A DNA stretch of 64,000 nt, from the NCBI GenBank assembly GCA_948567375.1, contig OX419759.1, forward strand, positions 13,174,744-13,238,743, in the 5' to 3' direction. Every line of letters begins with the position of its first letter. Position 1 is the stretch's first letter. Position numbers and translations under genes: made by a program. Below, in pieces: positions 43,234 to 55,100 of the stretch. The stretch is from Lunularia cruciata (lineage: Eukaryota; Streptophyta; Marchantiopsida; Lunulariales; Lunulariaceae). Under the pieces are notes generated by a model that did not search any database, was not told the origin of the DNA, and saw only the letters and a list, made by a program, of their open reading frames with translations.

Positions 43234-44233
43234 TGTTGGGAGAAAATTTTGTGATTAGGTATTCGGGAGAGCAATGAGAATCCAAATCTAGTTATGAGGT
43301 GGAGCAAAAATTATTCATCAATCTGGACAAGAAGAGCATGCATAAAAATTACATCATATTTCATTTTTTTCGGCCAATGTTTGCCTACGTCCACAATTAC
43401 ATAGAACTTTTATTTTACTCTTGAATTGTCAATCAAGAACTATCAAAGTCTATCCTAAATGCCAACTCTACACATATTTATACCATTGCACTTGGATACT
43501 CTTATCTAGTTTGGGAAATATGTCGTACAAATTGATCCTATATCTAAACCCTAGATTGTCAAGTCCCAATTGATACACTTCACCTCACTTAGTTCCACAA
43601 GTGGAGTGCCATGCAAGACGCCTTCTCTCAAGTCCCTCAATCCTAGAGCCTTCCTCCAAGTCCCATGCCTATAGGTCCCATGCCCATAGCCCTACAACTT
43701 GCCCATAGTCCTGTAATGGAATCCCGCAACTCTAGTAAGACACATTTGTCCTAAACTTCAAGTGATTGTAACTTCTTTCTAGAACTCTATTTTCCATGAT
43801 CTTGGTGTTTATGGAAAGCCCTTCAATAGATACTTCCACCAAAGTAAGACACATCCCATCATTTGTATTTCTAAAGATATAGGTCCAAATTGAACTGTCT
43901 TTCTATTAACTCCCATAAATGGAATCCCGTAATGTGAAGATCTGTACCATACTTACACTTCTACATTCTTGTAGAGGATCTGTTGATGTATTGACTCTTC
44001 CACACTCTTGTGATAGTTATTCCGTAGAGTATTTTAGTAATAATCAGACTTCACACTGAACACCTAGACCTTACTATTGTCAACAACATACATTAGCCAG
44101 GTCACTTCAATCTTTGTGAAATCTTGGAACTAGTCCCATTTATTAATCATGTACTCTAAAGCTCCTTCATCATCAAACCAAACAATCTTTTTCTATGTGT
44201 TTATCAAAACTTGTGGTAATGTTAGAACTAACA
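43234..44233 (-). repeat. Probable CO-1 5' LTR
   Basis: The stretch starts TGTTGGGAG beside the degenerate primer site and ends CTAACA, giving TGTT...AACA inverted ends over 1,000 bp. The partner LTR is outside the window, so the right border is a guess. Confidence 0.35.
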
Positions 44234-45409
44234 CCAATGCAAGAGTTTATGTTATTAGGGCATTGGCTTGACTTTTAGGATTAGCTTCATTGTTGGGCTT
44301 TTTTCTTGGGAGGTTCTATTTACCTCCACATTCTCTTGCCTAATGACCTCGTAATAGCTTATTCTCTTTTTCATCACTTGAGACACGTTAGTCTTCTTTT
44401 GAGTCCCACCATCATAGCTACTTCCATTGCTTCTTCTATAAATAGCTAGAAACATTCTTTCTTTGTCCTTTTTACCTCAATTCAAGTTTTCTTTCTTGAG
44501 CAATCTTGCAATGAATGTCTACATGATTTGCTACTCCTAAGGTATATTATTCCATGTTGCTATTATATGACATTAATTATAAGTGGTTAACTATAAATAA
44601 TCTAGGTGATGACTAAGAAATCTTTTGTTTGTATACCAAGGTTACTTAATTAACTAGTGAGAGTTTCTACTTGGTCATAAAACTGTGTTATCACAGAGCA
44701 ACTAAAAACTATGATCAAAGAAAGGATGTTATCCAAATAATCTGACAATGCAACGACAAGCAATGTCTCATCCCAAGCCTCAAGGAATGTGGAGGTATGC
44801 ACACATGGATACGCAAAACCTCAATAATGAAAAAGGAAGGCTGCATCTTCTCCCTATTTTATTTGTAATTAAAAAATCTTTGTAGTAGATCATACTTGTT
44901 CTTTGAAGTACATTGCTTACACTATAGCGTAATCAATCTACTCCACATCTAGTTTGTTGGTTTTCAATCAACCAATCTCTATAAGTATTTCTGTTTTATG
45001 GAAATAAAGAGGTACATGTTTGCAACATTTTTCTTGCTTTACCAATCCGTCTTTTCTCCATCTACTATGGCTCTTTTCTTTTATTAATTTTGTTTCATTT
45101 ATAACTCTCATAAGTCTCTTTGACTTGCAGACTATTATCATCTAAAATTTCTAGATCAATAAGTTCTCCTTGTTGAACTTGCTATTGATATGTTATATCT
45201 TTAGCATTATTCCTTGTTTCTATTATGTACCAATCTAAAATCGATTCCAAGAGATCCCTTCTAGTTTCTCAATTAATCTTCTATCACTCCTGAAGGCTAG
45301 GAGGTATAAACCAATATCTTTCTGAAATTTTTTATTATTAATACATATACACTCTAATCTATTATATCATCATCTATCATTGGATAAGATTTGTACTACC
45401 TACAATTTT
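44234..45409. other. Unassigned AT-rich spacer
   Basis: This stretch continues, after the CO-2 insertion, at 52149. A minus-strand stretch around 45130-45280 stays open with few stops but matches nothing I recognise. I see no RNA gene or confident protein. Confidence 0.4.
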
Positions 45410-45686
45410 TGATTGATAAAATTGATTAGTGCCACATAAACCATGCTGATTCCAAGCAAATTCACATTTTAGACAGGAATACAATGGTTCACCTCTATGT
45501 TAGACTATGTCCACGGTAAGCATCAAGAAGGCCTTTGTTGACTCAAGGTCCTATCCTTTTACTAGTCCAGTCCTACAATTGTTTTACAGTCCATACTCCC
45601 CACAACCTGCAAGAGAGAGCAACCCTCACCAAAATACCCGGAACCCTAAGGCATATCAGTCAAAACCTAACAAACTCCTCCTTGAC
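45410..45686 (-). repeat. CO-2 3' LTR and polypurine tract
   Basis: The 263-bp LTR (45410-45672) is preceded on the minus strand by AAGGAGGAGTT (45683-45673), the plus-strand primer. Against the 5' LTR it lacks a short repeated CCTTTGTGTGAA near its middle. Confidence 0.88.
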
Positions 45687-45885
45687 TCTTGTCTTGGGGT
45701 TTGTAAACTTGCAACAATTAATCACTCAGCGGGAAGTTCTAAACAGACAGCCAATTACTTGACTCCTCCTTTAAACTAGGATAAACTAGAACTTATAACC
45801 GTAGCCCATATAGGGATAGAGTAAAAAAAACAGCCAAGGTCACCCCCAATGTTAGGTCATCCTACTCATACTCCACTTGCACAAC

Positions 45886-46557
45886 CTACAGGGTAGCACA
45901 ATGCCTAGAGAAACTTTCTAAAGGTATGACTTTGGTAAAGGCATCAACCGGGTTGAGCTTACCATCAATCTTGACTAGATCAAGCATTTTCTCAGACACA
46001 GCTTGCCTAAGAAAGTGACATCTGATGTCTGTATGCTTAACACTATTGTCAATCATCTGATTTTCAGCTAGGTATAAAGCACTTTGACTGTCACAATGAA
46101 GCATTACATTACCATGTGTTAGCCCCATCTCAGCAACAAGTTTTTCCAACCAAATTGCTTCCGCTGCTGCCACATACTCCGCTTTTGTAGTAGATTGTGC
46201 AACACACTTCTGCAAGATAGATCTCTAACTAATGCACCCACCACCAAGTGTGAATACATACCCTATTGTTGACCTCCGCTTGTCCAGATCTTGTCCATAA
46301 TCAGCATCTACATATCCATCTAGTGATGTGGCATTCATTGATCTTCCATCAAATAAGAGCCCATAGTCTAGTGTACCTCTCAAATACCTAAGAATCCATT
46401 GCTTAACTGCTTCCCAATGTGTCCTTCTTGGATTTGACATATACCTGCACACCTTACCCATTACTAGGGCAAGATCAGGTCTAGTGCAAGTCATCAAGTA
46501 CATGCGACTCCCAACAGCCTTCTCATAAGGAATGCTAGCCATCAAACCCTTCTCCAC
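45886..46557 (-). pseudogene. CO-2 RNase H
   Basis: Two frames, 46557-46225 (YEKAVGSRMYLMTCTRPDLA, GYVDADYGQDLDKRRSTIGYVF) and 46215-45886 (QSTTKAEYVAAAEAIWL, DSQSALYLAENQM), give the copia RNase H. One stop at about 46220 separates them. The catalytic D (VDADYG), E (TKAEY) and D (CDSQSA) are kept. Confidence 0.85.
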
Positions 46558-47960
46558 AACATTTGTACGACAACACGCCGCTGAAAGCTTGAAATTAGAA
46601 GCTAGAGGAGTACTTAGTGGTTTTCAGTTCTCCATGTTGAACCTAGAAAGTACCTTCCTAGCATACTTACCTTGTGTCAACCACAACTGACCAGTGCCCA
46701 AGTTTCTCTTGATCTTGATGCCTAATATCCTTGTGGCCAACCCTAGATCTTCATCCTGAACTCTGAACTCAAGAGCACCTTGAGCTTGTTTACCTCAGAT
46801 CTATCCTTGGCAGTTATCAACATGTCATCCACATATATCACAAGAATAATAAAACCAAAGGTCTTATTACTCATTGGTTTCATGTACACACAAGGATCAA
46901 ATAAACTCCTATTAAAACCCTGAGCGTGCATAAAAACATCAAACCTCTTATTCCATTGGCAAGGTGCTTGCTTCAATCCATACAAGGACTTCAGAAATCT
47001 ACATAGCTTGTCTTCTTGGCCATTCTTCACAAATCCCATAGGTTGTCTCATGAAGATCCTCTCATCCAAGGTACCATAGAGAAACACCATGACAACATCC
47101 ATTTGATCTAAAGTAAGACCAAATAATGCAACAAGCATACATAGCATACGGATTGTGGAATACTTTGCAATAGGAGAAAAGACCTCATTGTACTCCACCA
47201 CCTTCTCTTGAGTGAACCCATGTGCTACCAACCTAGCCTTATAGATCTTTGATCCCTCCTTAGGACACTCTTTCAACTTGTAGATCCACTTGCAATCTAT
47301 CACTTGTTGATCCTTAGGTAACCTAACTAGCTCCCAAGTCTTGTTATTCCTCAAGGATTCCACCTCCCTCTCATAGAACCAAACCACTCATCCTTTTCAC
47401 TAGAAGAACATGATTCCTTGTAGGATGAGGGTTCACCTTCTTCCAAGACGAGAGCACAAGCATCATCCCCAAAAGTCAAGTCATCATCCAACAACTTTGT
47501 TGAATCAATCCATGTACCATATCTGATTGGAGCTCGACTAGCACTCCTTGATAACCTCCTAGATGAACTCTCAGTTTGATCTCCATGTGTAGGTCCAATG
47601 TGTGAGCTGAACTAGCACATTTTGTTGCTCATCAGCAACTACTTGCTCCATTTATTCATGCTCCTCAAGAACTTGCTTTGCTACAAGAGCACCTCCTTCC
47701 TCTTCATTACTTAAGTGATAAATCTCCCCCTCAACTAGATCTAAGGTGTGAGACTTGCCTTTATCAATGTAGGGAGCCTAAGCATTCTCCCTCTCCTTGA
47801 ATGATCTGGATTCATTAAAGGAAACATCACTACTGACCACAACCTTACAACCTTAAATCATTTTTTAGCCTTCATTACTTACTTCCTTTTATAATAGTAG
47901 GTGCTAGTATTCTTCATCTGGCTGCATTACATCAATATATTATTAGATCCCATAACCTAT
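46558..47960 (-). pseudogene. CO-2 reverse transcriptase and upstream linker
   Basis: The 47387-46743 stretch covers copia RT: EVESLRNNKTWELV, VIDCKWIYKLK, QMDVVMVFLYGTL, SLYGLKQAPCQW and the catalytic VIYVDDMLIT. A linker (47390-47960) has few stops and the usual acidic and Ser-rich text. The frame is broken at 46740 and 47390. Confidence 0.85.
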
Positions 47961-47966
47961 AAGCTT

Positions 47967-48953
47967 TCACTCCACTTGCATAGCCAAGAAAAACAGATTT
48001 CTTTGACTTAGCATCCAACTTGGACCTCTCCTCCTTAGGTGTGAGTGAATATGCATCACAACCAAATATCTACAATATATCTTCAATCTACCATAATCAG
48101 CTGGTTGCTTATGCCTCAACTCATATGGTGTCTTGAAGTTGATTGCACTGGATGGAGAAATATTTACCACATATGATGTTGTGTTGATAGCTTTTGCCCA
48201 AAACTCATGTGGCAACTTTGATTCACTCAACATACTCCGCGCATGTTCCAACAATGTCCGGTTGAGCCGCCCAACAACACCGTTCTGCTGCGGAGTGTAA
48301 ACTATGGTAAGGTGGCGAGTTATCCCCTGTTTTGTGCAGTATGCTTGAAACTCTCTAGAGACATACTCCTGGCCATTGTCTGATCTCAAACACCTCACCT
48401 TCTCCCCAATCTGAGTCTCCACTTGAGTCTTCCACTTCTTGAAAGTGGCAAAGACTTCAGACTTGTGGTGCATGAAATAAATCCACACAAACCTCAAGTA
48501 ATCGTCAATAAATGTTACATATGTACAATGTAAATACCAGAGTATGAGGGTGTAGGAGATTTTCCCCACACATCACTATGTACATACTCGAGTAGACCTT
48601 TGGAATTATGGGTCCCCACTCCAAAAACAGATCTGTTCTGTTTTCCAAAGATACAATGCTCACAAAAATCCAACTTCACAGTCTTCAAGCCAGATAGCAA
48701 GCCATTTCTTTTCAAGACAGCCAAACCCTTCTCACTATGAGGGTGTAGGAGATGGTCCCCGTACATCACTATGTACATACTCGAGTAGACCCTTGGAATT
48801 ATGGGTCCCCACTCCAAAAACAGATCTGTTCTGTTTTCCAAAGATACAATGCTCACAAAAATCCAACTTCACAGTCTTCAAGCCAGATAGCAAGCCATTT
48901 CTTTTCAAGACAGCCAAACCCTTCTCACTCAATGACCTAGCCGTGAATGCCAC
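47967..48953 (-). pseudogene. CO-2 integrase with duplicated pre-integrase region
   Basis: The zinc and pre-integrase region (CEHCIFGKQNRSVF, then HSDVWG) appears twice because of a 193-bp tandem duplication. The core has FIDDYLRFVWIYFM and RSDNGQEY, but the third acidic residue is Gly (NGVVGRLNR instead of the usual ..AER..). It cannot be catalytic as it stands. Confidence 0.85.
48543..48928 (-). repeat. 193-bp tandem duplication in CO-2 integrase
   Basis: Copies at 48543-48735 and 48736-48928 both start TATGAGGGTGTAGGAGAT and differ at only a few positions. 193 is not a multiple of three. Confidence 0.9.
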
Positions 48954-49075
48954 ACAATTGTCATCCCATCTTAAGACCTAGTTACATTGGCTTCTCCACA
49001 CACTGTAGTGCCCTCCAATACTAATAGATTCTTTCAAAAGTTACCTTGCAAGATAACCTTTCCACCAGAAGTGAC

Positions 49076-49357
49076 TCAAAGTACCCCATCACCAACACTC
49101 CATTGATGACCTTTGGCATGCAATACTCCAAGGGAAATCAGGTTCTTCTTCATGTCAGGTATGAACCAAACATCATTAAACTTCCACATAGCGCCATCAA
49201 AAATTTGAATCCTTATAGATCCAATACCCTTAATCCGACAAGGTTGATCATTCCCCATCAAAACTGAACCATTTGATGTTGAAAGTGAATAGAAGAACTC
49301 CTTGATATAGCATATATGGTATGAGCAAGCACAATCTAGAATCCACTCATCATCCAT
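49076..49357 (-). pseudogene. CO-2 aspartic protease
   Basis: The 93-residue stretch reads EWILDCACSYHIC. Copia proteases usually have DSA or DSG here; Ser is Cys in this copy. It continues with the typical VWFIPDMKKNLISLG. Confidence 0.82.
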
Positions 49358-49393
49358 ACTAGGAGATGAGGCACAAAGGGCATACCCACAATG

Positions 49394-50258
49394 TCACAAA
49401 TCATACTGATCATCCAACAGATCAGTATCCTCCTCAACATAAGCTATGTTTGCTGAAGAGCCTTCATCTACCTTTCCTTTGCCCTTAGCTTTGCACTCCT
49501 TCTTCATATGGCCTACTTTGCCACATCCCCAACAAGTCACCTGTTTCCTTTCCTTGGACTTGCCTCTTGGCTTAGACATGGACATGGACATGGCCTTGCT
49601 TTTCCCCTTATCACCATCACTAGTCCTCCATTGAGGTCTCCCACATTGGATAACCACGGCATTGCCCTAAGTAGAAGATAACATTGAGGTTGCAACAAGT
49701 TTTTGTTGCAAGTCATCTATAAGTAGAGTTGCAGTCACCTCTTCAAAGGTAATGGTCTTTTTCTTACGGTGCAACAAAGGACTGATAGGATGGCGGCAAG
49801 GAGCCCAACAAGTGCAGCGCCTTCCGCTCCTCATTCAAGTCCTCTCCCAAGTTTGTCAAGTCTACTACTAGGTCACAAAATGCATCCACATGGTCTCTAA
49901 TGTTGGTCCCTAGTTTCATCTTGAATGTGATTAGTTTGAGATTAGTGTACAATCTATTTGACAATTCATTTTGTTGATACTTGCTCTGTAGTGCATCAAA
50001 CAAGGAGGTACAATCACAATGCTCCCCCACTTGCTTGATCACATGGGGCTGAAGGTGTAGCAAAACAGTATTCACAGCTTGCTCTTGCATATCATCCCAA
50101 TCACTTTGTCTCACATCCTCTGGTTTCTCCCTCAAGAGCTTACCCAAACCAGCTGCCCTCAAAACTCCTTTCACCTGCCGTTCCCACAATAAGTAATCCA
50201 TGCGGCCATCAAACTTTGCCACATCAAACTTGGGTCCACCAAGCTTCAAAGTACCCAT
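49394..50258 (-). pseudogene. CO-2 gag
   Basis: The likely start is ATG at 50258 (MGTLKLGGPKFDVAKFDG), although the frame is open upstream to 50372. The Gag core (WDDMQEQAVNTVLLHL, ALQSKYQQNELSNRLY, LLGSLPPSYQSF) runs to 49764. A frameshift follows, and the frame 49657-49394 carries a perfect CCHC knuckle CWGCGKVGHMKKEC. Confidence 0.85.
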
Positions 50259-50425
50259 CTTGACTTTATTCTGCTCCTCGAGTACTACAAAGGCTATTGC
50301 TGCACTTAGAAACTCTTCTTGAGTCCTTGAACCTTCCACCTTAAAACTCCAATACTCGGTGGAGTGTGTCATAAGATGGAAATTTTTATTCTTTTTAATT
50401 TTCTTATAAAAAAAGTTTATAATTT

Positions 50426-50822
50426 TTACAGCAGCTTCTTGAAATACTCAAAGTCAACAATAGTTACATCAATTGATAAAATGCTGTCCGCCGCTATGAC
50501 ACAACCTTCATCCAAAAACCTTCTACAAGTGTGTTTGCGGTCTCTTGGTGTACTCACTACCCTAGTCTTGAAGCTCAAAACCTTTGGGAAGTTATGGAGT
50601 GTGACACCAAACTCTCCTGACTCTCCTGACCCTCTTGGGAAATAATGTACAAAATCTGCATTAACAGAGAAAGCACATGAAGAATAGTCACCTTCACCAT
50701 GTCAAGGCATAGGATTAATTGCAAAAGGTGTTGGGATACTATGTGGTTCAATCAATCTTGAGGACAAGAGAGAACGAGAGTGATCACGAGCTTTGGTTCT
50801 GAAGGAGAGCTTTGGTAATGTC
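50426..50822 (-). pseudogene. Unidentified captured coding fragment in CO-2 leader
   Basis: Minus-strand translation from about 50822 to a TAA at 50426 stays open for about 130 codons with one TGA near 50702. The text (for example FVHYFPRGSGESGEFGVTL and LDEGCVIAADSILSIDV) is not low-complexity and does not match a copia protein I know. It directly follows the midasin fragment, so it may be another captured exon. I do not recognise its source. Confidence 0.4.
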
Positions 50823-51150
50823 AGCAGCAAATGATTTAATGCCTCAAGGACATCAGACGATGCAATATTCAACTCAGCAAGAACTATCTAGTATCCGTTC
50901 TGTACAGCCTCCACTAGGATATCTTCCTAGAAGACAAGCTTTCCTGAATTATCTCTAACGGAGGAACCTAAGTACTCCTGCAGGTCAGTATGCTTATGAT
51001 TGTTGATGCAAACAAATCGATGTCCTGTTGAGGGCTAGGTACTCAATCATGCTCGTTTTCCCACTTGAAGTTGGTCTCTGAAGCAATACAGGTTTTTTTT
51101 GGTTTTTTTTTCCCACTTGAAGTTGGTCTCTGAAGCAATACAAGTTTTTT
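50823..51150 (-). pseudogene. Captured midasin (MDN1) ATPase fragment
   Basis: On the minus strand the text KKPVLLQRPTSSGKTSMIEYLA holds a Walker A box (GPTSSGKTS, first residue changed). After a frame change it continues with TDLQEYLGSSVRDNSGKLVF, a stop, LVEAVQNGY, a stop, IVL and SSDVLEALN. This order is that of an AAA+ module of midasin, the huge ATPase of 60S ribosome assembly. The two stops are a Gln and a Trp codon in midasin. The 5' edge is duplicated (51061-51097 and 51111-51147) beside T-runs. It lies in the element's sense direction between the primer site and gag. Confidence 0.75.
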
Positions 51151-51878
51151 TTTGTTTTTTGTTTTCTCTCCGTATAAATATAGCTCTTGCAAGATTCTTC
51201 AAGTATTCCCATATATTGACAGTCAGAACATAGTGTTGACATGATTCAAGGGAGGACCCAGATGGTTAGTCGTCACCTTTTTCAACCCAGAATTGTTACA
51301 ACTAGGTAGCAATCTATGTTCTGAATCTCAATTGCTATCACTTTCAGATCTATTTGATAAATTTAAAGCTATCTCCTGATTTCACTGCAGTGGAATGAAA
51401 TCTAAGAATTAGTCCTCAAAGGCAACATATAGATCTCGGGACGACTCAAGTGTACTAGCTTCGTGGACTCAAGTGTACTAGCTTCGTGGACTTCAATAAC
51501 AGATCTACAGAGCTAGCCCTTACAAAGCAAACAAGGAATGTATAATAGAGAGAGGTTGCCAGGAGTTGCTTTGGAAGAATTCTCGCCTGGGTTGCCTTCA
51601 AGCTATTTGTTGATAGCATAGAGTGGGAGTTGATTGCTTCTTAATCACTGACCTCATGCTATGCCCCGACAATATCTTCACAATCCCAGAGGCTCATAGC
51701 TCTTCTCCTCTAAAAAAAAAGTACAGAGTGCAGGGGAACGGACTAATGACCAAGGTCCCCAAACAGAGGTTCAGCCTTTAGTCCATAATTACTTCATGCA
51801 TCAACTTCATCGAACCACCACTTGTCTCAATTTTCTCGCGGCCTCCATTATCAACCTCAACTTCGCTCTGATACCATT
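51151..51878 (-). other. CO-2 leader, upstream part, and primer-binding site
   Basis: No protein is recognised here. A short tandem repeat of ACTCAAGTGTACTAGCTTCGTGG occurs at about 51445-51492. The primer site TGGTATCAGAGC (minus, 51876 down to 51865) is next to the LTR. Confidence 0.7.
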
Positions 51879-52148
51879 TGATCGATAAAATTGATTAGTG
51901 CCACAAAAACCATGCTGATTCCATGCAAATTCACACTTTAGACAGGAATACAGTGGTTCACCTTTGTGTGAACCTTTGTGTGAGGCTACGTCCACGGTAA
52001 GCATCGAGAAGGCCTTTACTGACTCAGGGTCATGTCCTTTTACTAATCCAATCCTACGACCGTTTTACAGTCCATACTCCCCACGACCTGCGAGAGAGAG
52101 AGCAACCCTCACAAAAATACCCTAAGGCATATCAGTCAAAACCTAACA
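51879..52148 (-). repeat. CO-2 5' LTR
   Basis: The 270-bp LTR matches 45410-45672 and ends (plus strand) CAAAACCTAACA. Confidence 0.9.
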
Positions 52149-55100
52149 ATTTCACATTCCTATAGACACTCTTCATCAAATTACATTATATTTATACCCT
52201 TAATTAACGGTTAAGCTCCATAACTCCGTTTGCCATATGTGAAAGACTTTTCTTTTCTTTATTCTGTCGTGTAAGTTGTTCAAGAAAGGAAACCTACATA
52301 TTACCAGAATACTCAATAAGCTATCACAAATTTTGCGATGAAAATTACATCAAATTTTTCCTGGATTGGATCCAACCATTCGAACAAATTCGGATGCTGC
52401 TTGGACCCGAATCCAGGAAATATCCGAGATATAAACCTTCTGAGCAGTTCTCACGTTCTGATCTTACAACCAATTGAAAACTTTCCATGAGTTTTGATTA
52501 TGGGAATATAAGTAGGGGTACTTCTTTACTCTCAACATCGTCTCTGGTATCGTCGAAGATGACGTTAAGATGTGGGGAGGCGCGAACTGCCTAGATCGAT
52601 CTTGAAGACAGAGTGGATGTGAAGCTCATGCAATCAACGAGATATGAAATGAAAGGAATGAATGCGGGAGGATGACGGCCGACCTACGAAAGAAGGAGGG
52701 TTTTAGAGCAGAACACCACCTTAAGAACGGCAATAAGGCATCAAGACATTGACTCCAACACGAGATCTTTCCATCGAGGAAATTCAGCGGTACATCGCCA
52801 TCTTCTTAGAAGTACGTATTCGACTTTAAAGGCGGAGAGGTAGTTTCGACTGGTAAAGATTGTTTGTGCAATACAATAGATCCAGAAAGTTGCCGGCATG
52901 TCCTTTCTGACCCACAGCATTCATTTACGGGAGTGAAGCTTGATGTGCACCTTCATATCTACCTCCAGTTGTTTGCTTTCTCAAGTGGAGTTTACACGCT
53001 ACAAAATACTTATATTTTGCCCCTCTATTCACCAATTTCCGTATACGTAACCAACTGCTTCGAACACCAATCTGATTGTCTTTAGGCATCAGTCTTCAGA
53101 GGACATCAGTTCCGAGTCACGAAAGGAGAAGCGGGAGCGCGCGATTCGCTAAAATCTCGACCGTCACAGTTGAGATGAGTTCACTACCCTTGTGAGCTCA
53201 ACTTTGCCATGAGACTAAAGTTGGTGCCCGTGTGTGAGGCAAAAGCTACCCGCCACTGAAAGGTGCTGTGTTGTGACCTATAGATGCATACGTAAAGCAT
53301 TGGAGCCGCCTTAACAAGTAGTCGATGTCAACGGGAGAATGTATCCAGTGGCATATTTATCATGGTGGACGTTTAGTGGAAAGCGAACACGGGGACAAGG
53401 ATGTAAAGATGAAAGGTGAGCGTTTCGGGAGTACATGCGTACTTGACAACTTGTGAATGATAAACTATCAACACAAAGGTCCGAAAGCAAATATGGCCTT
53501 ATCTTTACACTGTCTGAGTACCGCTTAAAGTATTGCGGATCAATATGATGATTGTACCTTGTTTCTTGAAATTCATAAGATCTACTAGGCCACTGTCCAT
53601 ATGTTATTCCTTTCAAAAGCAGCAGAATTAGATCGAACGCCTTCCAGATGAGGAAGTGTTGAGCAGACTGAACAGAGAGGACTTCCAAGGACCTGACTGA
53701 AGGATAAAACATGACAAGATGCCGTCCTAGAGCGTCATACAGATGGAAGAATGTTAGAAGAATGTTGTACGTGTGTTCGTTATGCTTTTTATAAATTCTC
53801 CGTTAGGGGACAGAGAGCTCCTAAAATGCATAAACTGGCGACAGTAACGATTTGATGACACCGATTGGGACCTCTTCTGTGTATTCTTGTGAATACATAT
53901 CCCGCTCGTTCTTGTCAAAGTCGGACAAATTCTGTTCAGAAGAGATTGATTACTGCTCCAACTGACCTACTCTTCACGCGATGCTCTGTACGCTGTCACC
54001 AAGTGATGTGCAAAGTGCCATCCATGAGTAGTCAGCAAATTTATCTTGGTCAAGACTTAGTGATGGACTGCAGTCTCTCGAAATCGACCTTTACAATGAC
54101 GTCGTAGAAATCAGCAAGCGCGATGTAGTCAGATGAAGTCAGTTCCGCTAATCTTACCGAACGCCTCATTCTGATGTTCGAGTACAGATGTATGGCGAGG
54201 AGTGCCTCGCACTCGGTATTCTGGACGCAGTATGCCTTTCCACAGCCGTATAATTCTAGTTTTGAAACGATGAATCTGTAGTTCGTGGAGTGATTGTCTT
54301 TCATACGTTTCCTTGTTAAAATTTCGTTAAAAATTTGCATGACAGATCGTTCTGGCAGGGAGGGCCTTGTGACGTAGTAAACGACACTTTATTTTCCAGT
54401 TTCACCGAATACATCCCGTCTCAGCCCTTGCGGTTAAGGATCACCCAATCCGACATCTCGTCACGAAGTACTTTCTCTTATATCAGTTCCACAAGCTTCG
54501 ACCTATGGGCTTATTCAAGAACATGTGATCTATCTGGAAGCCGCGTCGGGGTACAGCAATTGGAAGTTGTTCAGAAGGGGTGGCCAAACCAAGATAACCA
54601 CTGGTCCAAGCTCGCTTAATTTGAATGTCATGACAACAGAAGGATCTATAACATGAAAATATGTATTCATCAGTCTGTCAGTCGGATACGCAAATGGTGC
54701 ATTAATAGCTGCAGTTTAGATCTCGGAAACTGGCGAGCAATTGTCCACTCCCAACTCTCACTGAACACATGAATTTGTGCAATACGACTTTCGTTGGACT
54801 TTGTCTCATAAAGTCATTCAAAGCCTGGTGGAACATCAAGCAATATGCCTGCACCCGCTTTTTGTGTGTCACTACTGGTCTCTTCACGTAAACGCTTGCG
54901 AAGAATACACGAGTTACAGTTATTCATTTGGATATGAGGAATAGAGACGTGTCGCAGGAAAAGCAAAATACGGTTAGAATACGGTAGGCGCAGAACAACG
55001 GAGGTTCTAGTTACCTTGTACGATGACTCCCCATGAGATTTGGACAAACGAATGGATATTGTTGTGCCTACGATCCTATTCGTCGACATTATCCTTTGAT

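Larger units (their letters stand above)
41487..44233 (-). mobile_element. CO-1: decayed Ty1/copia element truncated by GM-outer
   Basis: Minus-strand copia features are the RT (41487-42200), a Gag with knuckle (42380-43200), a degenerate primer site near 43220-43233 (GGTATTAGAG) and a probable 5' LTR. The 3' half of pol is cut by GM-outer at 41486. Protease and integrase are missing between gag and RT, so the element had a large internal deletion. Confidence 0.75.
45410..52148 (-). mobile_element. CO-2: Tnt1-like Ty1/copia element with a captured host fragment
   Basis: The LTRs are at 45410-45672 (3', 263 bp) and 51879-52148 (5', 270 bp). Flanks are ATTTT (45405-45409) and ATTTC (52149-52153), a near-perfect duplication. 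Minus-strand order is Gag, protease, integrase, RT and RNase H, the copia order. The leader is unusually long (about 1.5 kb) and carries a midasin gene fragment. Confidence 0.9.
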
